64,000 nucleotides of DNA from Dietzia timorensis (lineage in GTDB: Bacteria > Actinomycetota > Actinomycetes > Mycobacteriales > Mycobacteriaceae). Each line of letters begins with the position of its first letter. Position 1 is the first letter of the stretch. This document shows, one piece after another, positions 1 through 8,390 of the stretch. A model generated the notes under the pieces. It saw only the letters and a program-made list of their open reading frames with translations, was not told where the DNA came from and did not search any database. The stretch covers positions 1,426,001 to 1,490,000 of the forward strand of contig NZ_CP015961.1 of assembly GCF_001659785.1 (NCBI RefSeq). The letters are read 5' to 3'. The translations under genes were made by a program, and so were the position numbers.

Positions 1-293
1 CCGGCCTCGTGCACCTTCTTCGTCACGCGGCGGTGGTGGATGACGTCGAGCTTGCCTGTCATCTTGGCGCCGAACGGCAGCAGCTGTCCTGTCCTGCTCG
101 GCGCCACGCCGCCGGTGACGATTAGGCCGATTCCCCCGCGCGCACGTTCGGCGTAGAAGTCGCCGAGCTTGTCGGCATTCCACACGTGATCTTCGTATCC
201 GGTGTGCATCGATCCCATGACCGAGCGGTTCGGCAGGGTCATCGAGTTGATCCGCAGCGGCTCGAAGAGGTGGGGATAGTGGGCGTTCGACAT
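1..293 (-). CDS. NADPH-dependent 2,4-dienoyl-CoA reductase-like protein (FadH/old yellow enzyme family), N-terminal part
   Basis: The reverse strand reads ATG at 293 into an open frame that leaves the window at base 1, giving 97 codons. The visible part is the start of an FMN-binding TIM barrel of the old yellow enzyme family: it begins MSNAHYPHLFEPLRINSM, followed by LPNRSVMGSMHTGYED and an ERARGGIGLIVTGG strand. The MGSMHTG stretch resembles FadH-type 2,4-dienoyl-CoA reductases, which remove double bases of unsaturated fatty acyl-CoA during beta-oxidation. The Fe-S and FAD/NADPH domains would lie outside the window, so a simpler OYE-type ene-reductase remains possible. A PadR regulator gene lies 57 bp upstream on the same strand, so the two may be co-transcribed. 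Confidence 0.75.
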   Translation of the reverse strand, partial: MSNAHYPHLFEPLRINSMTLPNRSVMGSMHTGYEDHVWNADKLGDFYAERARGGIGLIVTGGVAPSRTGQLLPFGAKMTGKLDVIHHRRVTKKVHEA

Positions 294-350
294 GAGATTT
301 CTCCTGGGGGGGCAGGTCGAGAAGGAGTGTGGTCGGTCGGTGGGCGGTGG

Positions 351-911
351 TTACTCGGCGGGAGCCGGGTCAAGGAGTTCGCCTTCGAGCGCATCGATGA
401 CCTCGGTGCACCAGTCGACGAAGAACGTCTCCACGCCGATCCCGCCGCGCAGGACGAGGTATTGGTGGAGCTTGCGTCCGGTGCGCGTGGTCTCGGGAGG
501 GAACTGTTCCGCGGCGAAGGTGTGGAACAGCTCGAGGCGGGAACGGTGGAGCTCGCGATGGTGTTCGATCTCGGCGATGAGTCGTGGTAGGTCGGCGTGT
601 TCGGCCGCGCGGATCTTGACCCCGAGATCGTCTCGCAGGGTCTGGATCGGCGTGGGCGTGACGACCCACTCGCGCAGGAACTCTTGCCCAGCGGCGGAGA
701 GCGAGTACACCTTCTTGTCCGGCCGTCCGTCCTGGGTGACTGACTCGCAGTCAACGAGGCCGTCCTCGGCCAGGCGGCCGAGGGTGCGGTAGATCTGCTG
801 ATGTGTCGCGGACCAGAAGTGCCCTATCGACGTGCTGAACTGCCGGCCCAGCTCGTAGCCGGTGCCGGCGCGCTCTGCGAGCGACACGAGAATCGCGTGT
901 TCCAACGCCAT
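351..911 (-). CDS. PadR family transcriptional regulator
   Basis: A 186-residue protein beginning MALEHAILVSLAERAGTGYE, with the typical PadR winged-helix layout: a first helix ending in GYELGRQF, then HQQIYRTLGRLAEDGLV for the recognition helix, a wing with GRPDKKVYSLSAAG, and a long C-terminal helical part that dimerises in this family. An in-frame ATG at 941 would add ten residues and is an equal candidate start. PadR proteins usually repress a neighbouring gene and release DNA on binding a small molecule. The gene is divergent from the flavin monooxygenase at 1109, and an imperfect palindrome lies between them. The ligand cannot be predicted. Confidence 0.85.
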   Translation of the reverse strand: MALEHAILVSLAERAGTGYELGRQFSTSIGHFWSATHQQIYRTLGRLAEDGLVDCESVTQDGRPDKKVYSLSAAGQEFLREWVVTPTPIQTLRDDLGVKIRAAEHADLPRLIAEIEHHRELHRSRLELFHTFAAEQFPPETTRTGRKLHQYLVLRGGIGVETFFVDWCTEVIDALEGELLDPAPAE

Positions 912-952
912 GGGCAGCACATTACGACGCGCCGAATCCATATGCAACGAAG

Positions 953-974
953 TTATGTGCAACAAGGTGCATAA
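953..974. promoter_or_regulatory. candidate PadR operator (imperfect palindrome)
   Basis: TTATGTGC and GTGCATAA flank a short centre. The half sites share TTATG and reverse-complement CATAA, and the related word TATGCAAC occurs again at 941-948. It sits just upstream of the padR start and about 135 bp before the divergent monooxygenase, the usual place for an autoregulated PadR operator. The assignment is inferred from position and symmetry only. Confidence 0.35.
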
Positions 975-995
975 GGGGGTAAGGGGGATCCGAGC

Positions 996-1006
996 TCCGC
1001 CGTCAT
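996..1006 (+). repeat. intergenic motif TCCGCCGTCAT, copy 1
   Basis: An 11-base word found outside genes four times in this window (also at 8304, 24118 and 37160), here followed by ACGCGCAAAA. Function unknown. Confidence 0.3.
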
Positions 1007-1108
1007 ACGCGCAAAAGCGGCGGAACCAGCGTGAGTCGAAGTCTGGGGTGGCCGTGCTGCGCGCTTGTAGCTTTGGCCGGACGGTACAGCGGTAGGAGGA
1101 CCCAGAAC

Positions 1109-2449
1109 ATGACTCGTGAATTACACCTCGGTGGATTTCAGATCGCCTCGCACGTTGCGCATTCGCACGCGGCGTGGCGGGACCCGGAGTCCGATCTCGA
1201 ATTTCTCGACGCGAGGCATTGGACACGAATCGGGCGCACCCTGGAACGGGGGAAATTCGACTTCGTCTTCTTCGCGGATCTTCTGGCCGTGCCCACCAAC
1301 TATGGCGGCGACGAACGCGAAGCCCTTCGGAGAGGTACTCAAGCGAGCGCCACGCTGGAACCTTCCGTCGTCGCGGCGACGATAGCGGGGGCGACCGAGC
1401 GCCTCGGCATCGCGCTGACCAAGAGCACCACGTACTTCCATCCCTTCGACCTCGCCCGGCTGTTCTCGAGCCTCGACCACCTGTCCGCAGGGCGCGCTGG
1501 GTGGAATATCGTCACCTCGCTGAGCCGGGCGGAGGCCCAGAACTTCGGGCAGGACCTCGCCCTCGACCACGACTCGCGGTACGAACGCGCGGAGGAGTTC
1601 GTCTCCGCCTTCGTGCAGCTGGTCGAGAGTTGGGATCCTGACGCGCTGGTTCTGGACAAGGGCTCCGGCGTCTTCGCCGATCCGGACAAGGTGCACGCGA
1701 TCTTCCACGAGGGCAAGTACTTCCGTTCTCGCGGGCCACTTCCCACCCCGCGCTCCCCGCAGGGGCGACCCGTCCTGATCCAAGCGGGATCCTCGGCCAC
1801 CGGAAGGAAGTTCGCGTCCAGGTGGGCCGATGCAATCTTCGAGATCGATCCGACCGCCGAGGGGCGCAGGGCGTACTACGGCGACGTGAAGTCCTTGGTC
1901 AGCGATGCCGGGAGGGACCCCGACGGGGTGAAGGTTCTCCCGTCGTTTATCCCGTTCGTCGGCCGATCTAGAGCCGAGGCCGAGGAGAAGCAGGCGCGCC
2001 ACAACGAGAACGCCGATCCCATCTCCGGTCTGCTGACGCTGTCGGTGCACACCGACCACGACTTCTCCGTGTACGACCTGGACGCACCGATTGAAGATAT
2101 CGAGGTCTCGGGAACCCGTGGGCTGTTCGAGGTGGCGCGCGGACTGAGCCAACGGGACGACCTCAGCCTGCGGGAGATCGGGAAGCTCTACGCCCAGGGC
2201 GTGCTGCTACCGCAGTTCGTCGGTACTGCAGCGGACATCGCGGACCAGATCGAGGACGGATTCCACAGCGGCGAGGCCGACGGCTACATCTTGTCCGCCG
2301 CGCAAACACCAGGAACTTTCGACGACTTCGTCGACCACGTAGTACCCGAGCTGCAACGCCGGAATCTCTTCCGACGCGAATATCGCGGTGCGACGTTGCG
2401 TGAGCACCTCGGGCTCGAGCCGGCACACGATCTGGCTCCAGCGCGCTAG
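1109..2449 (+). CDS. LLM-class flavin-dependent monooxygenase (NtaA/SnaA/DszA family)
   Basis: A 446-residue luciferase-like TIM-barrel protein. The start at 1109 is chosen because TAGGAGGA lies at 1093-1100 and the family sequence begins there (MTRELHLGGF). Family marks are the early FVFFADLL strand, a GWNIVTS stretch near residue 135 followed by AQNFG, and PVLIQAGSSATGRKFA near residue 225, all shared with nitrilotriacetate and dibenzothiophene-sulfone monooxygenases. Such enzymes use reduced FMN supplied by a separate reductase, and one is encoded next door at 2495. They oxidise C-N or C-S bonds of small organic compounds; the substrate here cannot be read from sequence. The divergent PadR gene is the likely regulator. 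Confidence 0.85.
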   Translation: MTRELHLGGFQIASHVAHSHAAWRDPESDLEFLDARHWTRIGRTLERGKFDFVFFADLLAVPTNYGGDEREALRRGTQASATLEPSVVAATIAGATERLGIALTKSTTYFHPFDLARLFSSLDHLSAGRAGWNIVTSLSRAEAQNFGQDLALDHDSRYERAEEFVSAFVQLVESWDPDALVLDKGSGVFADPDKVHAIFHEGKYFRSRGPLPTPRSPQGRPVLIQAGSSATGRKFASRWADAIFEIDPTAEGRRAYYGDVKSLVSDAGRDPDGVKVLPSFIPFVGRSRAEAEEKQARHNENADPISGLLTLSVHTDHDFSVYDLDAPIEDIEVSGTRGLFEVARGLSQRDDLSLREIGKLYAQGVLLPQFVGTAADIADQIEDGFHSGEADGYILSAAQTPGTFDDFVDHVVPELQRRNLFRREYRGATLREHLGLEPAHDLAPAR

Positions 2450-2494
2450 AACACCACCCCATCCATCAACAAGACGGAAGCAAGGAGATCTACT

Positions 2495-2992
2495 GTGACC
2501 GGAATTGCCGTCGTTGCCGGAAACCCCAAGGCCGCCAGTCGCACCCTGGCGGCGGCGAGGCACCTGGCCTCCGAGCTCGCGGGCGAGCCCGATCTCGTCG
2601 TTGACCTGGCATCGCTGGGGGCGGATCTGCTGGATTGGCACAGCGAGACGGTGGGGGCTCTCGTGGAGGAAATCGGCCGCTCCGATCTCGTGATTGTCGC
2701 GAGCCCGACCTACAAGGGGGCCTACACCGGACTGCTCAAACTGTTTCTCGACCGCTTTCCCGGCGGTACCGGTCTCAACGGACTGGCCGTTCCGCTCATG
2801 CTCGGCGGCGGGCCGGCACACGCGCTGGCCCCCGAACTGGTCTTGCGGCCCGTGCTCACCGAACTCGGCGCCACGGTGCCCGGGCGCGGACTGTTTGTCA
2901 TCGACTCGGAGTTCGACGATCCCGGTGCGTATACCGAATGGTTGACGGCGACGGCGCCGATCATCCATGCCCATCTGGGGCACAAGGGGTGA
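2495..2992 (+). CDS. NAD(P)H-dependent FMN reductase, flavodoxin fold
   Basis: A 165-residue protein with GTG start at 2495 and AAGGAG at 2482-2487. Flavodoxin-fold signs are the N-terminal strand IAVVAGNPKAASRT (phosphate-binding loop), the SDLVIVASPTYKGAYTGLLK stretch typical of SsuE/MsuE-type reductases, and a VPLMLGGGPAHA segment. It should reduce free FMN with NAD(P)H and hand it to the monooxygenase encoded 45 bp upstream, forming a two-component oxygenase. Pairs like this are common in sulfur scavenging (sulfonates, sulfones) and chelator breakdown; which applies here is open. Confidence 0.85.
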   Translation: MTGIAVVAGNPKAASRTLAAARHLASELAGEPDLVVDLASLGADLLDWHSETVGALVEEIGRSDLVIVASPTYKGAYTGLLKLFLDRFPGGTGLNGLAVPLMLGGGPAHALAPELVLRPVLTELGATVPGRGLFVIDSEFDDPGAYTEWLTATAPIIHAHLGHKG

Positions 2993-3038
2993 CGCTCGTT
3001 CGATAGTCCGCCGGAGTTCAAGGGACGTTAACCCTCGC

Positions 3039-3060
3039 GCCACTGAGGTGTCGCAGTGGC
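3039..3060. terminator. weak inverted repeat between the FMN reductase and phoX genes
   Basis: GCCACTG and CAGTGGC form a 7-bp stem around an 8-base loop. It could end the monooxygenase transcript or be an operator for the phosphatase gene. There is no T-run, so confidence is low. Confidence 0.25.
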
Positions 3061-3119
3061 TACATACTCTCGCGAGTCGGAACTGAACATCGACCGAACG
3101 AGAAAGAGGCTGCCCCCTC

Positions 3120-5210
3120 ATGCTCCCCATCGGACAGAATCTCCTTGCGAAAATGGATTTTCGCTCGAGCCGCTCCCACCGGACGTGCGTCTACAAATGT
3201 GGCGACGCGTGCGCGAAACCCGTGCGCAATACATCGGACAATCCCTATTTTCGCGATGTGATCCAGCGCGAATTCGACCGGCGCACGGTGCTGCGGGGAG
3301 TCGGCGCGGCGACGGTGGTCGTCGGCGGAACGAGCATGCTCGCAGCCTGCGGACAGGACGATTCGGGATCGACGGCGGGAGCATCTTCGTCGTCGGCAGC
3401 CGAGTCCGCGCCCGAGCCTCCCGCCGGTCTGCGCTTCGACATGGTCGCCCCGAATACCGAGGACAAGGTGATCACCCCGGAGGGCTACGAGAACGATGTG
3501 GTGATCCGTTGGGGTGATCCCGTCGTCGACGGTGCGCCGGAGTGGACCATCGACGGGCAGACTCCGGAGGACGCCGAGAAACAGTTCGGGTTCAATTGCG
3601 ATTTCGCGGCGCTGTTGCCCATCGAGGGGTCGGACAAGCGCTTCCTGCTCGTGAGCAACCATGAGTACACCACGCCGCAGCAGATGTTCCCCGGATACGA
3701 TGCCGATAACCCCAGCGAAGATCACGTGAAGATCGAATGGGCCAACCACGGTCTGTCGATCGTCGAGGTCGAGGGGAACGATTCCGACGGACGCCTAAAG
3801 CCGGTCATGGGCGAGTACAACCGCCGCATCACCGCGACGACGGAGTTTCGGGTCACCGGCCCCGCCGCCGGTTCGGATCTGCTCAAGACCAGCGAGGACG
3901 AGTCGGGAACCAAGGTGCTCGGAACGCTGAACAACTGCGCCGGCTCGGTGACCCCTTGGGGCACGATCCTTTCGGGCGAGGAAAACGTCGACCAGTACTT
4001 CGCAGGCGGCGACCGCGTGCCCGATGACGAGGACCGCGAGCGCTTCGCCCGCTATGGCATGGAGGACGACGAGACCGCCCGTAAGTGGGAACGCTTCGAC
4101 AAGCGTTTCGACATCTCCGAGGAGCCGAACGAGGCACACCGCTTCAACTGGGTCGTCGAGATCGATCCGTGGGATCCGAAGTCGACTCCCGTCAAGCACA
4201 CTGCGCTCGGTCGTTTCAAGCACGAGGCCGCCGCCATCCATGTGGCGGACGATGGGACGATCGTGGCGTACTCCGGCGATGATTCCCGTTTCGAGTACAT
4301 CTACAAGTTCGTCTCCTCGAAGAAGGTCGTCGAGGGTGACGACGCCGACGCGCGCCGCGAGAACATGAAGGCCCTCGACGAGGGCGTGCTCTATGTCGCG
4401 ACTTTCGAGGGCAACTCGGACGACTTCGAGGAGAACACGCTCCCCGAGGACGGCGCCTTCGACGGAACCGGACGCTGGAGCAAGCTCGCCACATGCAAAG
4501 CCGACGGCTCGGTCGAATCCCACGTCGACGGGATGAGCGGGGAAGAGGTGCTTGTGTTCACTCGCTTCGCTGCGGACGAGGCCGGCGCGACGAAGATGGA
4601 CCGTCCCGAGGACGTCGAGGCGCACCCCGAGACCGGCAAGGTATACGCCGCGCTGACGAACAACGAGTACCGCGGGGCCGGGCGCCCGGGCAAGGACGAC
4701 GAGCCGGCGATGGAATACGCGCCGGTCAAGGAGAACAAGAACGGCTACGTGCTGGAAATGGACGACGACACCGCAGGGGAGGAGTTCACCTGGAACCTCC
4801 TGCTCGTCTGCGGTGACCCGGAATCCGCCGAGACTTACTTCGGCGGATTCGACAAGTCATCCGTATCGCCGATTTCGTGCCCGGACAATCTCGCGTTCGA
4901 CAGCTTCGGCAACCTCTGGGTCTCCACCGACGGTAACGCGCTGGAGTCGAACGACGGACTGTTCGCCGTGTCCCTCGAGGGAGACACACGCGGACTGACC
5001 AAGCAGTTCCTCACCGTCCCTGTCGGTGCGGAAACGTGCGGGCCTGTGGTCACCGAGAGCCGGGTCATCGTCAACGTCCAGCACCCGGGTGAGGACGACG
5101 AGGCCACCGTGGAGACGGGCACCTCGCATTGGCCCGAGGGCGGCGACTCGCTCGCGCGCCCGTCCACGGTCGTGGCCTGGCGCAGCGACGGCGGCTCGAT
5201 CGGCGAATAA
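3120..5210 (+). CDS. PhoX family (DUF839) exported phosphatase
   Basis: A 696-residue protein. Residues 15-45 hold the RSHRTCVYKCGDAC and TSDNPYF signatures seen in PhoX-type proteins, followed by a twin-arginine signal FDRRTVLRGVG with a hydrophobic stretch ending in LAACG. This predicts Tat export and probably lipid attachment at the cysteine. The rest is the DUF839 beta-propeller, with NHEYT, GTLNNCAGSVTPWGT, SGEENV, GRFKHEAAAIH and CPDNLAFD segments that bind iron and calcium in characterised PhoX. PhoX releases phosphate from organic monoesters outside the membrane and is often induced by phosphate starvation. No convincing pho box was found upstream. An ATG at 3153 (MDFRSS) is an alternative start. 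Confidence 0.85.
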   Translation: MLPIGQNLLAKMDFRSSRSHRTCVYKCGDACAKPVRNTSDNPYFRDVIQREFDRRTVLRGVGAATVVVGGTSMLAACGQDDSGSTAGASSSSAAESAPEPPAGLRFDMVAPNTEDKVITPEGYENDVVIRWGDPVVDGAPEWTIDGQTPEDAEKQFGFNCDFAALLPIEGSDKRFLLVSNHEYTTPQQMFPGYDADNPSEDHVKIEWANHGLSIVEVEGNDSDGRLKPVMGEYNRRITATTEFRVTGPAAGSDLLKTSEDESGTKVLGTLNNCAGSVTPWGTILSGEENVDQYFAGGDRVPDDEDRERFARYGMEDDETARKWERFDKRFDISEEPNEAHRFNWVVEIDPWDPKSTPVKHTALGRFKHEAAAIHVADDGTIVAYSGDDSRFEYIYKFVSSKKVVEGDDADARRENMKALDEGVLYVATFEGNSDDFEENTLPEDGAFDGTGRWSKLATCKADGSVESHVDGMSGEEVLVFTRFAADEAGATKMDRPEDVEAHPETGKVYAALTNNEYRGAGRPGKDDEPAMEYAPVKENKNGYVLEMDDDTAGEEFTWNLLLVCGDPESAETYFGGFDKSSVSPISCPDNLAFDSFGNLWVSTDGNALESNDGLFAVSLEGDTRGLTKQFLTVPVGAETCGPVVTESRVIVNVQHPGEDDEATVETGTSHWPEGGDSLARPSTVVAWRSDGGSIGE

Positions 5211-5271
5211 GCACGGGGGCGTGCGGCAGGCCCGGGCGGGCCGGCACGTCCGACGTCATAAATCAAAAAGC

Positions 5272-5306
5272 CGGGCCCCTACCGCGAAGATTGCGGTAGG
5301 GGCCCG
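5272..5306. terminator. strong intrinsic terminator, mainly for glnA
   Basis: A perfect 13-bp stem, GGGCCCCTACCGC paired with its complement around a GAAGATT loop, extended by one C-G pair. On the reverse strand the hairpin is followed by GGCTTTTTGATTT, a good U-tract, so it ends the glnA transcript. It also lies between the convergent phoX and glnA genes. Confidence 0.9.
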
Positions 5307-5331
5307 ACCTTATGAGCTGGTGACGAGCTTA

Positions 5332-6768
5332 TTAGCAGTCGTAGTAGAGCTCGAACTCGTGGGGGTGCGGACGCAGACGGACCGGATCCAGCTCGTTCTC
5401 GCGCTTGTACTTGATCCAGGTCTCGATGAGATCCTCGGTGAACACGCCGCCCTCGGTGAGGTAATCGTGATCGCTCTCGAGACGGTCGATGACGGCGTCG
5501 AGCGTGGTCGGAGCCTGCGGGATGTCTGCGGCCTCCTCCGGGGGAAGCTCGTAGAGGTCCTTGTCGACCGGTTCGGCGGGCTCGATCTTGTTGCGCACGC
5601 CGTCGATGCCGGCCATGAACATGGCGGCGAAAGCCAGATACGGGTTACCCGACGGGTCGGGGCAACGGAACTCGATTCGCTTGGCCTTCGGGTTGTTACC
5701 CGTGATGGGGATGCGCACACAGGCCGAGCGGTTGCGCTGCGAGTACACCAGGTTGATCGGCGCCTCGTAGCCCTTGACCAGGCGGTGGTACGAGTTGATC
5801 GTCGGGTTCGTGAACGCGAGCAGCGACGGGGCGTGATGCAGGATGCCGCCGATGTAGTGGCGCGCGATATCCGACAGGCCCGCGTAGCCGGCCTCGTCGT
5901 GGAACAGCGGCTTGCCGTCCTTCCACAGCGACTGGTGGCAGTGCATGCCCGAACCGTTGTCGCCGAAGAGAGGCTTCGGCATGAAGGTCACGGACTTGCC
6001 GGCCTTCCATGCAGTGTTCTTGATGATGTACTTGAACAGCTGCAGCTCGTCAGCCGACTTGGTCAGCGTATTGAACTTGTAGTTGATCTCCTGCTGGCCA
6101 CCCGTGCCGACCTCGTGGTGGGCGCGCTCGAGCTCGAAGCCGGCCCCGGCGAGGTTGAGGGACATCTCATCGCGGAGGTCCTGGTAGTGGTCGTACGGCG
6201 CGACGGGGAAGTAGCCACCCTTCTCACGCACCTTGTAGCCAAGGTTCGGCGAACCGTCCGGGTTGACCGGGTTGCCGCGGTTCCACCAGCCCGACACCGA
6301 CTCGAGTTCGTAGAACGCGGAGTTCGTGTTGGTCTCGTAGGCGACCGAATCGAAGATGTAGAACTCGGCCTCGGGGCCGAAGTTCACCGTGTCGGCGATG
6401 CCGGTCGAGATGAGGTATTCCTCTGCCTTGGCGGCGACGTTACGCGGATCGCGGGAATAAGCTTCGCGAGTGAACGGGTCGTGGACCGAGCAGACGATGT
6501 TGAGCGTCTTGTGGATGCGGAAGGGATCGATCTGAGCGGTCGACGGATCCGGGAGGAGGATCATGTCCGACTCGTCGATGGATTGGAATCCGCGGATGGA
6601 CGAGCCGTCGAAGGCCAGTCCCTCTTCGAAAACATCCTCGTCGAATTGATCTGCCGTGATCGAGAAGTGCTGCTGCACACCCGGCAGGTCGGTGAAACGG
6701 ATGTCGACGAACTCGACACCTTCGCTCTTGACGTACTCGATTACCTCTGCGGGGCTATTGAATCCCAC
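5332..6768 (-). CDS. glnA: glutamine synthetase type I (GSI-beta)
   Basis: A 478-residue enzyme that joins ammonia and glutamate using ATP. The GTG at 6768 is chosen because AAGGAG lies about ten bases upstream and the length then equals the mycobacterial GlnA1 length. Motifs seen: DLPGVQQHF near the N-terminus, [15 protein letters not shown] (metal and ammonium site), [12 protein letters not shown] (ATP and glutamate binding) and the flexible-loop region before it. The regulatory KDLYELPPE motif places a tyrosine at residue 406, the position adenylylated in this family, so activity control by GlnE-type modification is expected. It has its own terminator downstream and is divergent from the RDD gene. 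The order lipB-lipA-DUF4191-RDD-glnA is as in M. tuberculosis. Confidence 0.97.
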   Translation of the reverse strand: MGFNSPAEVIEYVKSEGVEFVDIRFTDLPGVQQHFSITADQFDEDVFEEGLAFDGSSIRGFQSIDESDMILLPDPSTAQIDPFRIHKTLNIVCSVHDPFTREAYSRDPRNVAAKAEEYLISTGIADTVNFGPEAEFYIFDSVAYETNTNSAFYELESVSGWWNRGNPVNPDGSPNLGYKVREKGGYFPVAPYDHYQDLRDEMSLNLAGAGFELERAHHEVGTGGQQEINYKFNTLTKSADELQLFKYIIKNTAWKAGKSVTFMPKPLFGDNGSGMHCHQSLWKDGKPLFHDEAGYAGLSDIARHYIGGILHHAPSLLAFTNPTINSYHRLVKGYEAPINLVYSQRNRSACVRIPITGNNPKAKRIEFRCPDPSGNPYLAFAAMFMAGIDGVRNKIEPAEPVDKDLYELPPEEAADIPQAPTTLDAVIDRLESDHDYLTEGGVFTEDLIETWIKYKRENELDPVRLRPHPHEFELYYDC

Positions 6769-6968
6769 GATGCGGTTCTCCTTCGTAACTACGCCTGATG
6801 GCCGGTGCCATCGGCTGTGTACTCCATTAAGGATAGAGAACCGGTGTTGCCCGGCCATCACTGCCATGTTTCGTCGGTGTTAACCGGAGAGTAGTTTTGC
6901 GGGTGTTTTCGCTGGATTTGGCGGGCGCAAATTACGTTGGAAGTGCCCAAACACTTAGAGTAGGGCGC

Positions 6969-7439
6969 ATGCGAAAGGTAACGGGTTCGTGGCTTTCCGG
7001 GCCGCAGGCGGCTCTGGATGATTCTCACAGCAAGTTCGCGGGCGAAAAACTCGGGGCGACCGAGCAGGGGCCGGGATCGATCGCGACTCTGGGCCGTCGG
7101 GTCGGCGCGCTGGTCATCGACTGGCTCATCGTAATGCTTCCGACGTACTCGATGCTCGGCTACGACGGTCGATGGTTCCTCGGCGGGGCATCGACGACGA
7201 CGCTGATCATCTGGGCCCTGATATCCGTGGCCTCGGTGTGGGCGTTCTCTCTGACGCCCGGAATGGCAGCCACAGGGCTCGCCGTCGCGCGTGTAGATGC
7301 AGATTCGCCAGTCGGATTGTGGCGCTCCTGTGTCCGCACGCTACTGACCGTGTGCGTGTTCCCGGCTTTGTTCCAGGACGAAGATCTGCGAGGAATGCAC
7401 GACCGCGCTACCGGAACCGCGGTCGTTCGCAGTCGGTAA
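6969..7439 (+). CDS. RDD family integral membrane protein
   Basis: A 156-residue protein. The signature GRRVGALVIDWLIVMLP (an RDD domain with its first transmembrane helix) is followed by a second helix TTTLIIWALISVASVWAFSL, the linker LTPGMAATGLAVARVD and a third hydrophobic segment near TLLTVCVFPALF. It corresponds by position and sequence to Rv2219A. The role of this family is unknown; some members are linked to ion transport. The start at 6969 has only a weak AGGG before it, so a short or leaderless 5' end is likely; an upstream in-frame start at 6897 looks less likely. Confidence 0.8.
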   Translation: MRKVTGSWLSGPQAALDDSHSKFAGEKLGATEQGPGSIATLGRRVGALVIDWLIVMLPTYSMLGYDGRWFLGGASTTTLIIWALISVASVWAFSLTPGMAATGLAVARVDADSPVGLWRSCVRTLLTVCVFPALFQDEDLRGMHDRATGTAVVRSR

Positions 7440-7471
7440 CGCGGTCGCGTCTAGGCCAGCGGGGCAGGCTG

Positions 7472-8242
7472 CTATTTGCCGCCCTTGCGACGTGCGGTGC
7501 GATTGACGCTGCGCACCTTCGCGCCCTGCGGCATGGGGCCCTTCGGCATCGACGCCTGCATCCCTGATTTCGCGTTGAGCGAATTGAGACGGGTGTCGAG
7601 CGCGTCGATCTTGTCCCGCGAGATGTTCATCGGGTAGCGGGTGAGACGGCGGTTGAGCTTGGACAGTTCCACCTGCTCCGGTGTTGCCTTCGCGTCCGCG
7701 CCGTCGACGACGATGAGTTCGTAGATCGGGGTATCGCCGACGATACGCGCGACCTTCTTCTTCTCCTGGTTGAGGAGGGGCTTGACTCTATGCGGCTCTC
7801 CCTCTCCGACGAGGACGATTCCCGGGCGACCAACGACACGGTGGACCGCATCGAAATGGGTGTTCATCGACACCGACTGGGTGACACGCCAGCCGCGACG
7901 GAGCTGATCCAGCGTCCAAGCAGCCGCGCCAGGAGTCCCCTCATACCGGCTGTACATGAGCTTCTGGATGCGGCGGGAGAAGAACATCATCGCCAGCAGG
8001 ATGCCAACGAGGATTCCGAGGAACAGCATCCACCACTGGCCGCCCCACAGCAGGCCGATGAGGAAAGCGACCACGGCGGTTCCGATGATGATGGCGATGA
8101 CGCCCGGAACGAAGAGCTTGTCTTCCTTCGCGAGCATCTTGAGGACCTGCCAAAATTGCCCGCGCTGCTGTTTGCCGTTGGCGCGCTTGGCCTGTTTCGC
8201 GGCCTTCTTTTCTTCTTTGGACTGTTTATCGCTGGCTGCCAT
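7472..8242 (-). CDS. DUF4191 family membrane protein (Rv2219-like)
   Basis: A 256-residue protein. It has a highly charged N-terminus rich in Lys and Glu, two adjacent transmembrane helices at about residues 43-90 (FVPGVIAIIIGTAVVAFLI and WWMLFLGILVGILLAMMFF), then a soluble domain with VGRPGIVLVGEGEP and LLNQEKKKVARIVGD, and a basic tail ending RKGGK. DUF4191 proteins are conserved throughout Mycobacteriales next to lipA and have no assigned function. The soluble part probably faces the cytoplasm. It follows lipA on the same strand, but a strong hairpin separates the two. Confidence 0.85.
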   Translation of the reverse strand: MAASDKQSKEEKKAAKQAKRANGKQQRGQFWQVLKMLAKEDKLFVPGVIAIIIGTAVVAFLIGLLWGGQWWMLFLGILVGILLAMMFFSRRIQKLMYSRYEGTPGAAAWTLDQLRRGWRVTQSVSMNTHFDAVHRVVGRPGIVLVGEGEPHRVKPLLNQEKKKVARIVGDTPIYELIVVDGADAKATPEQVELSKLNRRLTRYPMNISRDKIDALDTRLNSLNAKSGMQASMPKGPMPQGAKVRSVNRTARRKGGK

Positions 8243-8303
8243 GAGTACAAGGATAATGCCCAGCGCGAGGTTAGATTAAACCCGCCGTGACGGGCGCGGC
8301 TCC

Positions 8304-8314
8304 TCCGCCGTCAT
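8304..8314 (+). repeat. intergenic motif TCCGCCGTCAT, copy 2
   Basis: Same 11-base word as at 996, here followed by GGGCGAAAAA, between the lipA terminator and the DUF4191 gene. Confidence 0.3.
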
Positions 8315-8328
8315 GGGCGAAAAAGAGC

Positions 8329-8365
8329 GTTGCTGGGGCCCGCATGAAATGCGAGCCCCGGCAAC
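8329..8365. terminator. intrinsic terminator downstream of lipA
   Basis: A 17-bp stem with one mismatch and one G-T pair (GTTGCTGGGGCCCGCAT with its partner) around a three-base loop. On the reverse strand it is followed within a few bases by CTTTTTC, so it fits the end of the lipA transcript. Confidence 0.8.
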
Positions 8366-8390
8366 GGGAAGTGGCAGAAAATCCCAGACG

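Noticed and set aside
3027-3037. GTTAACCCTCG as a PhoP/PhoR box for phoX
   Set aside because: Only one unit is recognisable; such boxes need at least two tandem units.
5026-6798. A 590-codon forward frame across glnA
   Set aside because: It is the antisense shadow of glnA; no domain or ribosome binding site.
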